DNA of 12,191 bases from Syntrophomonas sp. UBA5432 (lineage in GTDB: Bacteria; Bacillota; Syntrophomonadia; Syntrophomonadales; Syntrophomonadaceae), in the NCBI GenBank assembly GCA_002424365.1, contig DIRQ01000089.1:4263-16453 (forward strand), in the 5' to 3' direction. The notes beneath the pieces are model-generated. The model was not told where the DNA came from. It ran no database searches and saw only the letters and a list, made by a program, of their open reading frames with translations. Each line of letters opens with the position of its first letter. The first letter of the stretch is position 1. A program made the translations under genes and the position numbers. Below are positions 6,059-12,191 of the stretch, in pieces.

Positions 6059-7183
6059 ATGAGTACTATTATAGGAAGAGCTCGCCTGGACCGGCGTACT
6101 AAAAATCTAGTTAAACGACTGAAAAGAAAAGATATAGCTATTATCGATCATGATGATATTGATGAGGTAGCAGCCAATTCCCTAATCGACATACGACCAC
6201 AAGCCATAATTAACACTCAGCCTTCCATAACTGGCCGTTACCCGGCTAAAGGTGTTTATAAAATACTTAAGGCTGGTATTCCGGTTATTGATGAAGTTGG
6301 AGAGCAAATATTTAAAGAAATCAGAGAAGGCAACCTTATAGAAATAAAAGGGAATCAGGTTTTTAGTACTAAAAAATTAATTGCTGAAGGTAAGGTTCTT
6401 ACTTTGGATGCGGTCGAACGTAAGCTGCAAAAGGCTAACCAGAATATCCAGGTAGAACTTGACAATTTCGTTGATAATACCCTGGAATATGCTAAAAAGG
6501 AGAAGGATATTTTACTGGGTAACCTGGAGGTACCTTATCTTAAAACCCATATATTAAACCGGCACGTACTTATAGTAGTGAGGGGAAGTAGTTATAAGGA
6601 AGATTTAAAAACTATAAGTTCCTATATTCAGGAAGAACGCCCGGTTTTGATAGGAGTTGATGGGGGAGCTGATGCTCTGCTAGAATTTGGCTTAAAACCG
6701 GATATCATTGTAGGTGATATGGACAGTGTTTCCGATACTGCCCTCTGCAGCGGTGCGGAAATAGTTGTTCATGCCTATGCTGATGGTAAGGCCCCAGGAT
6801 TGGAAAGGGTACAGTCGATGGATTTAGCGGCCAGCATCTGTCCTATGCCTGGCACCAGTGAAGATCTGGCCATGATACTGGCTTGGGAATATGGTGCCAG
6901 TTTAATTGTGGCAGTTGGAACCCATTCTAATATGATTGATTTCCTGGAAAAAGGTCGTAAGGGAATGGGCAGTACTTTTTTGGTCAGGTTGAAGGTAGGT
7001 TCTATACTGGTCGATGCCCGCGGGGTTAGCCAACTGTATAAGCAGAACCTGCATAGTAAATATTTATTACAATTGCTGATTGCCGCTCTAGTACCTATCA
7101 TAATTCTTCTCTGGGTATCGCCAACTAGTAAACCTTTTTTCCGTCTTTTGATTCTCCAGCTAAGATTATTGTTTGGGACATAG
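6059..7183 (+). CDS. steA: SteA-like septal protein (TPK-like domain)
   Basis: Homologue of SteA (Rv1697 in Mycobacterium tuberculosis; a cytokinetic-ring protein in Corynebacterium). At 374 aa it has the expected layout. A DUF115/thiamin-pyrophosphokinase-like fold contains the motif GVDGGADALLEFGLKPD (199-215) and then IVGDMDS (217-223). A single membrane helix follows at about 335-353 (LLQLLIAALVPIIILLWV), with a short cationic tail. The N-terminal opening GRARLDRRTKNLVKRL is typical. True thiamin kinase activity is not implied: the protein lacks the usual TPK C-terminal half and is anchored in the membrane. Start chosen for GAGGTGG at 6049-6055. The next gene is its known partner steB. 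The 17-bp sequence before the gene recurs across its stop codon. It begins a six-gene run after the spo0A terminator. Confidence 0.85.
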   Translation: MSTIIGRARLDRRTKNLVKRLKRKDIAIIDHDDIDEVAANSLIDIRPQAIINTQPSITGRYPAKGVYKILKAGIPVIDEVGEQIFKEIREGNLIEIKGNQVFSTKKLIAEGKVLTLDAVERKLQKANQNIQVELDNFVDNTLEYAKKEKDILLGNLEVPYLKTHILNRHVLIVVRGSSYKEDLKTISSYIQEERPVLIGVDGGADALLEFGLKPDIIVGDMDSVSDTALCSGAEIVVHAYADGKAPGLERVQSMDLAASICPMPGTSEDLAMILAWEYGASLIVAVGTHSNMIDFLEKGRKGMGSTFLVRLKVGSILVDARGVSQLYKQNLHSKYLLQLLIAALVPIIILLWVSPTSKPFFRLLILQLRLLFGT

Positions 7184-7186
7184 AGG
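7170..7186 (+). repeat. 17-bp direct repeat, copy 2 (across steA stop)
   Basis: TGTTTGGGACATAGAGG, identical to 6036-6052. Here it encodes the last steA codons and stop (TTG TTT GGG ACA TAG) and precedes steB by about 40 bases. The steB ribosome binding site (GAGGTG, 7215-7220) is separate. Confidence 0.8.
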
Positions 7187-7227
7187 GGAGATAGTCTGCC
7201 ATTTGATTGTGGATGAGGTGAAAGTTA

Positions 7228-8124
7228 ATGATTGATTTGAAATACCATATTACATCTATCGTTGCTGTTTTTTTGGCTTTAGGGTTGGGAATCCTAATCG
7301 GTAGTTCCATTGTAGGAGACAACCTATTGGTAGACCAGCAAAAAAAGATAATTGACCGCCTGGAAGAACAGTTTTATGTTCTGCGGGATAGGGATAAAAA
7401 ACTGGAAGCAGATAATGAGTACAAGGACACAATTATTAAAAATTATGAAAATTATAGCCAAACGGTTCTTCCCCTGCTAGTTGCAGACCGGCTTAAAGGC
7501 TATAAGGTTGCGGTGATAGTAACCGGGGATAGTGAGGTACCGGCGGGCATGGCTGGCGCACTCTCTACTGCCGGGGCGCAAGTAGTAAGTAAAACGGTGG
7601 TATTGGCAAATATGTACCTGGATTCAGTAGAGCTGCGTGAAAGCCTGATGGGATTTTACGACCTCAAAGAGGACACCTCCCGGGATACTTTAAGGCATTA
7701 CGTAGCAGGCAGTGTAGCCGCAGCTATAAACGGTCAGGCAGACCCGAGTATAATCAGTTTTCTGGAGCAAAACAATCTGGTTAAATTTAGTGGCGATAAT
7801 AGCATCCCAATTAATGGTGTAATTCTACTTGGTGGTGCCAATAATCTAAATAGCTACCTGGCTGAGAGTTTTGACCAGGGTTTAATTACCTATTTTAATA
7901 ATGAGGGTATAAAGGTGTTTGGCGTAGAACAGTCACAGGTCGGTCATTCTTATATCCCGGCTTACCAGAAAAACAACATAAGTACGGTGGATAATATTGA
8001 CCTGAGCCCGGGGCAGATATCACTGGTTCTGGCTATGGAGGGCGAAGCCGGTAATTATGGTATAAAGGCTACCGCTCAAAAGTTTATGCCTTCACTGCCG
8101 TTATCCAGCCTGGGGGGAAGGTAA
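7228..8124 (+). CDS. steB: SteB/MctB-family membrane-anchored protein
   Basis: Member of the family of mycobacterial Rv1698 (MctB, first described as a copper-transport protein) and corynebacterial SteB, partner of SteA at the septum. The 298-aa protein starts IDLKYHITSI and has one membrane helix at about 9-30 (SIVAVFLALGLGILIGSSIVG). A coiled coil follows at about 33-75 (QQKKIIDRLEEQFYVLRDRDKKLE), then a mixed alpha/beta extracytoplasmic domain. This topology, an N-terminal anchor plus coiled coil, suits a scaffold more than a channel. No Cys- or Met-rich copper site is evident, so a septal role is the better guess here. GAGGTG at 7215-7220 stands 7 bases from the ATG. The gene ends 4 bases before the glycosyltransferase start. 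Confidence 0.85.
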   Translation: MIDLKYHITSIVAVFLALGLGILIGSSIVGDNLLVDQQKKIIDRLEEQFYVLRDRDKKLEADNEYKDTIIKNYENYSQTVLPLLVADRLKGYKVAVIVTGDSEVPAGMAGALSTAGAQVVSKTVVLANMYLDSVELRESLMGFYDLKEDTSRDTLRHYVAGSVAAAINGQADPSIISFLEQNNLVKFSGDNSIPINGVILLGGANNLNSYLAESFDQGLITYFNNEGIKVFGVEQSQVGHSYIPAYQKNNISTVDNIDLSPGQISLVLAMEGEAGNYGIKATAQKFMPSLPLSSLGGR

Positions 8125-8128
8125 TATA

Positions 8129-8800
8129 ATGACGGTTACAGTAGTATTGCCGGCATATAATGAAGAGTCGCGTATAGTGGATACGCTGAAAGCAGTTAAG
8201 AGCTTGAGCCTGGTTGATGAGATTATAATAGTTAATGATGGTTCCACTGATCGGACGGCAGAGCAGGTTCGTGAAATGGGCATTACCCTGATTGATCTTC
8301 CCACCAACCAGGGTAAGGGAGGGGCCATGAATGCAGCTCTCCCTTATGTTAATTGCGACCTAGTAGTTTTTCTGGATGCCGATTTGGGATCATCTGCTAA
8401 AGAGGCGGTAAAGATTATTCAGGTAGTTGCGGACGGGTTATGTGACCTGGCTATAGCTGCTTTTCCTCCGCCAACTCGTAAGGGCGGTTTCGGTCTGGTA
8501 AAAGGAACTGCTGCTTGGGCTATTCGCCGGGCAGGTAAAATGGAAGTAACGGCCCCTTTAAGCGGGCAGCGGGCTATGACCCGTAGAGCATTGGAGATGC
8601 TAAGCCCTTTTGATGAAGACTACGGAGTGGAACTGGGCATGACCATTAAAGCCCTGGCTCTGGGCTTACGGGTGATGGAAGTACCCACCACTATGAGCCA
8701 TAAAGAAACCGGAAGGGATATTAAGGGTTTTTTACATCGGGGCAAGCAGTTTTTAGATGTTATTCGAGTATTGAATAAATTGAGGAGGAGTGGCCTTTGA
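8129..8800 (+). CDS. Family 2 glycosyltransferase (GT-A fold)
   Basis: Transfers a sugar from a nucleotide-activated donor; donor and acceptor are unknown. The 223-aa protein is a compact GT2 domain. PAYNEE is at 8-13, VNDGSTD at 35-41 (nucleotide binding), GKGGAM at 62-67 and the metal-binding DAD at 83-85. SGQRAM at 145-150 and GVELGMTIKAL (166-176) form the acceptor side. No membrane helix is seen, so it should be cytosolic or peripheral like dolichol-phosphate-mannose-synthase type enzymes. The C-terminus is basic (LNKLRRSGL). The GGGGGGAAGG ribosome binding site (8112-8121) lies inside the end of steB, 4 bases separate the genes, and its stop is overlapped by the next start. This implies coupled expression with the following prenyl-phosphosugar transferase-like gene. 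Confidence 0.88.
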   Translation: MTVTVVLPAYNEESRIVDTLKAVKSLSLVDEIIIVNDGSTDRTAEQVREMGITLIDLPTNQGKGGAMNAALPYVNCDLVVFLDADLGSSAKEAVKIIQVVADGLCDLAIAAFPPPTRKGGFGLVKGTAAWAIRRAGKMEVTAPLSGQRAMTRRALEMLSPFDEDYGVELGMTIKALALGLRVMEVPTTMSHKETGRDIKGFLHRGKQFLDVIRVLNKLRRSGL

Positions 8801-9648
8801 GTATTGCGCTTATAGCCGGACTGGCTATGCTGGTAGGTGCAATTGCCGAAGGAGTAGCCTTATATTTCCTGCTTAATATGTTGCTAGAATCCGGTGCGGT
8901 AAGGAAGAACTACCTGGGAAATGACATACCGGTCAGTGTTGGCATTAGCTTTCCGGTAAGCCTAATCCTGGTATTTCTTTTTTATGCTTTAATTCAACGT
9001 TATGACTTCTCTTTTCATATCTATTTGATTGGCATCATTTCTATCTGTTTCCTAGGCTTTATTGACGATATGCTCGGCCAGAGGGACACACTGGGGTTTA
9101 AGGGGCATTTTGGAGCCCTGTTTAAAGGAAGACTTACCACCGGAGGCTTAAAGGCCCTGGGTGGAGGTATAATTGCATTTTTTATAGCCCTATCTTTATC
9201 CGGATTGGAATCCTTATCGAATGGCTGGGTAGATATTTTGCTTAATACCCTTATCATTGCTCTTTTTACCAATATGCTTAATCTGCTGGATTTGCGGCCC
9301 GGAAGAGCTATTAAGGGTTATCTCTTTTTTTTGCTTTTAATTATACTTATGGCTGTCGGCAGGGTAAACTGGGTGTTAATTACTCCTCTTCTGGGTATTA
9401 TCCTAGTTTATTTTCCGGTTGATTTGAAAGCCCGGGCCATGATGGGGGATGCAGGTTCCAATGTTCTTGGGCTTACTCTGGGATATTACAGCATAATCTT
9501 TTTGTCTCTGCCTTACCGGATAGCAGTATTGATATTTCTAATTGCCATGCATATATATACGGAGAAGTTTTCGTTAACCTGGACTATAGAACGGGTACCT
9601 TTACTAAGGTTAATTGACCATGCGGGAAGGAGTCGTGAAAATGGTTAA
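8797..9648 (+). CDS. MraY/WecA-like polyprenyl-phosphate sugar transferase
   Basis: Integral membrane protein (283 aa) of the polyprenyl-phosphate N-acetylhexosamine-1-phosphate transferase superfamily, which loads a phosphosugar onto a lipid carrier. Family landmarks: FIDDMLG with the Mg-binding Asp pair 90-91, NMLNLLDLRPGRA (159-171), MMGDAGSNVLG (215-225), and a late IDHAGR (273-278). About eight hydrophobic helices are visible. It is shorter than MraY (about 320) and its C-terminus is truncated-looking, so it is a divergent member and the substrate is unknown. The start is a TTG whose bases overlap the TGA of the glycosyltransferase; GAGGAGGAG (8782-8790) stands 6 bases upstream. It overlaps the next gene by 8 bases. 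Confidence 0.8.
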   Translation: MSIALIAGLAMLVGAIAEGVALYFLLNMLLESGAVRKNYLGNDIPVSVGISFPVSLILVFLFYALIQRYDFSFHIYLIGIISICFLGFIDDMLGQRDTLGFKGHFGALFKGRLTTGGLKALGGGIIAFFIALSLSGLESLSNGWVDILLNTLIIALFTNMLNLLDLRPGRAIKGYLFFLLLIILMAVGRVNWVLITPLLGIILVYFPVDLKARAMMGDAGSNVLGLTLGYYSIIFLSLPYRIAVLIFLIAMHIYTEKFSLTWTIERVPLLRLIDHAGRSRENG

Positions 9649-10756
9649 TGAAGAACGGCTGGTACAGCTGTTTATTAAACTGGTAGAGAACGATTCTGTA
9701 TCGGGTCGGGAGGAAAAGGTTGGAGATTTTCTTAAACAATACTTTCGCCAGCGTAATCTGCAGGTGGAAGAGGATAATGCGGGCGAGGTTCTACAAGGTT
9801 CTTCCGGTAACTTGCTGGTAAAAATAGCAGGAACTGTCGATAAACCGCCGCTATTATTCGCTGCTCATATGGATACAGTAAAACCGGGAGAGGGAATCAA
9901 AGCAATAGTCGGAAACGATCGGATTATTCGCAGCCAGGGGGATACTATACTGGGTTCTGATGATAAATCCGCCATAGCGGCTTTGCTAGAGGCCTGGGAG
10001 ATTATACAGGAAAGGCAATTGTCTCATCCCCCGCTAGAATTCTTGTTTACGGTGTCAGAGGAACAGGGGCTGATGGGAGCGAAGCAATTTGATTTTAGCC
10101 GACTGCAATCAAAAATTGCGTATGTCTTAGACGATAACAACGACCCTGGTACTATTGTTATAAAATCACCTTGCCAGAATGAGATTGAGTATATAGTCCA
10201 GGGGCGGGCAGCTCATGCCGGAATGAACCCCGAAGAAGGTATTAACGCCATTCATTTGGCAGCTATGGCTCTGGCCAAAATGCCCTGTGGGCGTATTGAT
10301 GATGAGACTACCTGTAATTTTGGCACTATTGAAGGTGGTTTGGCCCGTAATATTGTAGCTCCAGAGTGCCGCATACGGGGTGAAGCGCGTAGCCGCAGCC
10401 GGAAGAAGCTGGATAGTATAACCAGCAGTTTGAAGGATTCTTTTATAAACGAAATAGAGAAACTGGGCGGCAGGGCGGAAGTAAAGATTGACTTTCTGTA
10501 TCCCGAGATAGCCCTGCAACCGGAAGAAGAGGTGGTACAGCGAGCGCTCAGGGCTGCCCGCAAACTGGGGCTGGAGCCGATGCTGGCGGCAACTGGTGGA
10601 GGCAGTGATGCCAGTATTATTAATGGAGCCGGCATACGCTGTGTTAATCTGGGTGTGGGGATGAAAAATGTTCATACTACGGAGGAATATATTAGCATTG
10701 ATGATCTGGTCATGGATGTGCGGCTAATTTTGGCAATAATAGAGGAAAGCACATAA
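9641..10756 (+). CDS. Peptidase T-like M20 metallohydrolase
   Basis: Di-zinc aminopeptidase/deacylase family (M20; PepT-like, as Bacillus YqjE), cytosolic, probably cleaving small peptides or acylated amino acids. The 371-aa protein has the complete metal centre: His76 and catalytic Asp78 (AAHMDTV), bridging Asp107 (GSDDKS), catalytic Glu140 and ligand Glu141 (VSEEQG), Asp164, and His345 (VHTTEEY). A dimerisation domain with GRAAHAGMNPEEG (188-200) interrupts it. The open frame extends to TTG 9614, but AAGGAG at 9627-9632 stands 8 bases from ATG 9641. That ATG overlaps the end of the preceding gene by 8 bases, so 9641 is preferred. The exact substrate cannot be read from sequence. Confidence 0.9.
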   Translation: MVNEERLVQLFIKLVENDSVSGREEKVGDFLKQYFRQRNLQVEEDNAGEVLQGSSGNLLVKIAGTVDKPPLLFAAHMDTVKPGEGIKAIVGNDRIIRSQGDTILGSDDKSAIAALLEAWEIIQERQLSHPPLEFLFTVSEEQGLMGAKQFDFSRLQSKIAYVLDDNNDPGTIVIKSPCQNEIEYIVQGRAAHAGMNPEEGINAIHLAAMALAKMPCGRIDDETTCNFGTIEGGLARNIVAPECRIRGEARSRSRKKLDSITSSLKDSFINEIEKLGGRAEVKIDFLYPEIALQPEEEVVQRALRAARKLGLEPMLAATGGGSDASIINGAGIRCVNLGVGMKNVHTTEEYISIDDLVMDVRLILAIIEEST

Positions 10757-10771
10757 GGTTTTGGAGGAAAT

Positions 10772-11869
10772 ATGTTAGAGATTAAGCGAGGAAAGATATT
10801 AAAGGAATTGTTTGCCCGGGAAGGGATACAGGGGTTTCTGGTGGAAACTGAGGACGGGGAAAAGAAGTGTATAGCTTATCCAGATTTAACTGGTAATATA
10901 AGCCCGGGCGATGAAGTATTACTTAATACCACTGCTATTTCATTGAATTTGGGAAGCGGGGGATATCATTATGTAATTGCCAACCAGAATTCAACCGGTA
11001 AGGACATGGCACCCGGTGGGCATATAATGAAAATGCGCTATACTCCCTTACAGATTAAAACTCTCAGTGTTGAAGAGGAGGATAGTCCCTATCACCGGGA
11101 GATGATGGAGGCTGACTCGCTGGAAAACATCCCAGTATTGGTGGCAACCCTTCATTCCATGCTGGCCCCCTTATGTTTGTACTTAAAACAGCAGGGATTC
11201 AGACTGGCTTATGTTATGACTGATGGTGCTGCTCTGCCGATAGTTTTCAGCCAAACTGTTGCTTACCTGAAACAACATGATATTATAGCTGGTACGGTTA
11301 CTATTGGTCATGCTTTTGGTGGGGACCTGGAGGCAGTAAATATTTATTCCGGCTTGCTGGCCGCCCGAAAGGTTTTACAGGCTGATATTATTATAGTAAG
11401 TATGGGGCCGGGTATTGTGGGAACCGGTACCCGCTGGGGGTTTACCGGGATAGAACAGGGACAGACACTTAATGCCGTACATACCCTGGGAGGAATACCG
11501 GTTGCGGTACCCCGCATTAGTTTTGCTGACCCCCGACCTCGACACCGGGGTATTAGCCACCACAGCCTGACTGTTCTAGAAAGAGTTTGCCTGGTGCAGG
11601 CGGTAGTACCGTTGCCCGATTTACCCGGGGATAAAATGGACTATATACTTAATCAACTGCAAGCCCATAATTTAATGGATAAACATAAAGTATGCCTGCA
11701 AGATAACCCGGGAATATTAGATATTCTGCGCAACAGTGGCTTAAAGCATAGCACTATGAGCCGAGGTATAGAGCAGGAACAAGAATTTTTCTTAGCTCTG
11801 GGTGCAGCTGCTCAGGCTACGGAGAAGTTAGCCCGGGGGCAAAACTTAAACCGGATTAATTCAGTTTAG
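10772..11869 (+). CDS. DUF3866 family protein, unknown function
   Basis: Conserved protein of unknown function (365 aa) found in Firmicutes and Actinobacteria, often near NUDIX and recN-region genes. Conserved-looking blocks are GGHIMKMRYTPLQ (82-94), TIGHAFGGDLEA (177-188), GPGIVGTGTRWGFTGIEQG (212-230) and RISFADPRPRHRGISHHSLT (248-267). The last is rich in His, Arg and Asp and could be a catalytic or metal site. No signal peptide or membrane helix, so cytosolic. GGAGG at 10763-10767 gives a short 4-base spacing. It follows the M20 gene by 15 bases and is likely the end of the steA operon. Its TAG stop shares bases with the stop of a minus-strand mini-gene. Confidence 0.85.
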   Translation: MLEIKRGKILKELFAREGIQGFLVETEDGEKKCIAYPDLTGNISPGDEVLLNTTAISLNLGSGGYHYVIANQNSTGKDMAPGGHIMKMRYTPLQIKTLSVEEEDSPYHREMMEADSLENIPVLVATLHSMLAPLCLYLKQQGFRLAYVMTDGAALPIVFSQTVAYLKQHDIIAGTVTIGHAFGGDLEAVNIYSGLLAARKVLQADIIIVSMGPGIVGTGTRWGFTGIEQGQTLNAVHTLGGIPVAVPRISFADPRPRHRGISHHSLTVLERVCLVQAVVPLPDLPGDKMDYILNQLQAHNLMDKHKVCLQDNPGILDILRNSGLKHSTMSRGIEQEQEFFLALGAAAQATEKLARGQNLNRINSV

Positions 11870-11991
11870 TTTAGGTGGTAGCGAATGAATTCCGCCAGGG
11901 TGGTTTCGCCGGGATAATTAGCCAGGAACTGGGGCAGGTCTTTGACTTTACCGATAAAAGTTATACACTGTTTTGATACTATAATTTGCAC
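11866..11991 (-). CDS. 41-residue convergent mini-protein
   Basis: A 41-codon ORF I do not recognise. It starts at GTG 11991 with GAGGTG (complement of 11998-12003) 6 bases upstream, a good ribosome binding site. It opens MQIIVSKQCITFIGKVKDLP and ends with FIRYHLN before TAA. The alternation of hydrophobic and charged residues, the single GK loop and an amphipathic helical tail (TTLAEFIRYHL) look protein-like, and its codons match the neighbours. No membrane helix. It is convergent with the DUF3866 gene (stops overlap by two bases) and divergent from the NUDIX gene 62 bases away. This is one of the window's two minus-strand candidates and fills what would otherwise be an empty gap. Confidence 0.6.
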   Translation of the reverse strand: MQIIVSKQCITFIGKVKDLPQFLANYPGETTLAEFIRYHLN

Positions 11992-12053
11992 TATTATCAC
12001 CTCGTTTGCAGTCTATGCAGTTATTGGTAATTTTATGCAGGAGGGTAAAAGCT

Positions 12054-12191
12054 ATGAATTTTGAGGAAAAGACTATAAAAAGCCAGGATATTTTCAGCGG
12101 ACGCATTATTAAGGTCAGGCTGGATACCGTATCCCTGCCCGATGGCCGGGAGAGCACCCGGGAAATAGTGGAACACGCCGGGGCCGTAGCT
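12054..12191 (+). CDS. nudF: NUDIX hydrolase, ADP-ribose pyrophosphatase type (5' part)
   Basis: First 46 codons of a gene that leaves the window. The N-terminus, with QDIFSGRIIKVRLDTVSLPDG followed by REIVEHAGAVA, is typical of ADP-ribose pyrophosphatase (NudF), which hydrolyses ADP-ribose to AMP and ribose-5-phosphate. The catalytic Nudix box lies beyond the window edge, so the call rests on this N-terminal domain alone. AGGAGGG at 12039-12045 stands 8 bases from the ATG. A NUDIX gene also lies in the equivalent place of the mycobacterial recN-steA-mctB neighbourhood. Confidence 0.85.
   Translation, partial: MNFEEKTIKSQDIFSGRIIKVRLDTVSLPDGRESTREIVEHAGAVA

Noticed and set aside
10166..10675. 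Long minus-strand ORFs opposite the M20 gene (169 and 127 codons)
   Set aside because: Shadows of a gene with a complete catalytic motif set; their translations have no recognisable domain and no ribosome binding site was evident.

Overview
The window reads as a chromosomal core region of an endospore-forming clostridial Firmicute. Base composition is moderate to slightly AT-rich, Shine-Dalgarno sites are strong, and argR, recN, spoIVB and spo0A occur in the classical order. The syntrophic/anaerobic Clostridia (Syntrophomonas-like) are my best guess, but that rests on impression and not on a search. All genes are on the + strand except an hsp20 gene and a 41-codon mini-gene.

Layout. Positions 1-223 are an edge region without a supportable gene. 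argR (224-676) and recN (705-2384) follow, closely spaced. A perfect 15-bp palindrome overlaps the recN stop. A convergent small heat-shock gene (2482-2907, minus) interrupts the usual recN-spoIVB neighbourhood. It has a near-consensus sigma-A promoter overlapped by a 16/17 match to the CtsR operator. A gene-free stretch of about 530 bases contains a G-poor, degenerate repeat tract and ends in a sigma-F-like promoter before spoIVB (3439-4764, TTG start inferred). The spoIVB-spo0A gap holds a Spo0A box, a sigma-H-like promoter and a possible 11-residue leader ORF. spo0A (4995-5798) ends at a strong intrinsic terminator.

From 6059 to 11869 six tightly packed + strand genes form what looks like one operon: steA (thiamin-pyrophosphokinase-like septal protein), steB (MctB family), a family 2 glycosyltransferase, a MraY/WecA-like membrane phosphosugar transferase, a peptidase-T-like M20 metallohydrolase, and a DUF3866 protein. 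Several junctions overlap (TTG start over TGA stop at 8797; 8-base overlap at 9641). A minus-strand 41-aa ORF (11866-11991) shares stop-codon bases with the DUF3866 gene. A NUDIX hydrolase of the ADP-ribose pyrophosphatase type begins at 12054 and runs off the window.

How it fits together. The first half couples the sporulation master regulator Spo0A with the SpoIVB signalling protease. The second half resembles the mycobacterial recN-steA-mctB-(pyrG)-nudix neighbourhood, but with two lipid-linked-sugar type enzymes added. This suggests, by inference only, a septum-associated envelope module beside spo0A. The strongest new-looking observations are the CtsR-box hsp20 insertion, the 41-aa antisense mini-gene, the exact 17-bp repeat flanking steA, the layered regulatory signals before spo0A, and the steA-steB-GT2-PNPT module.
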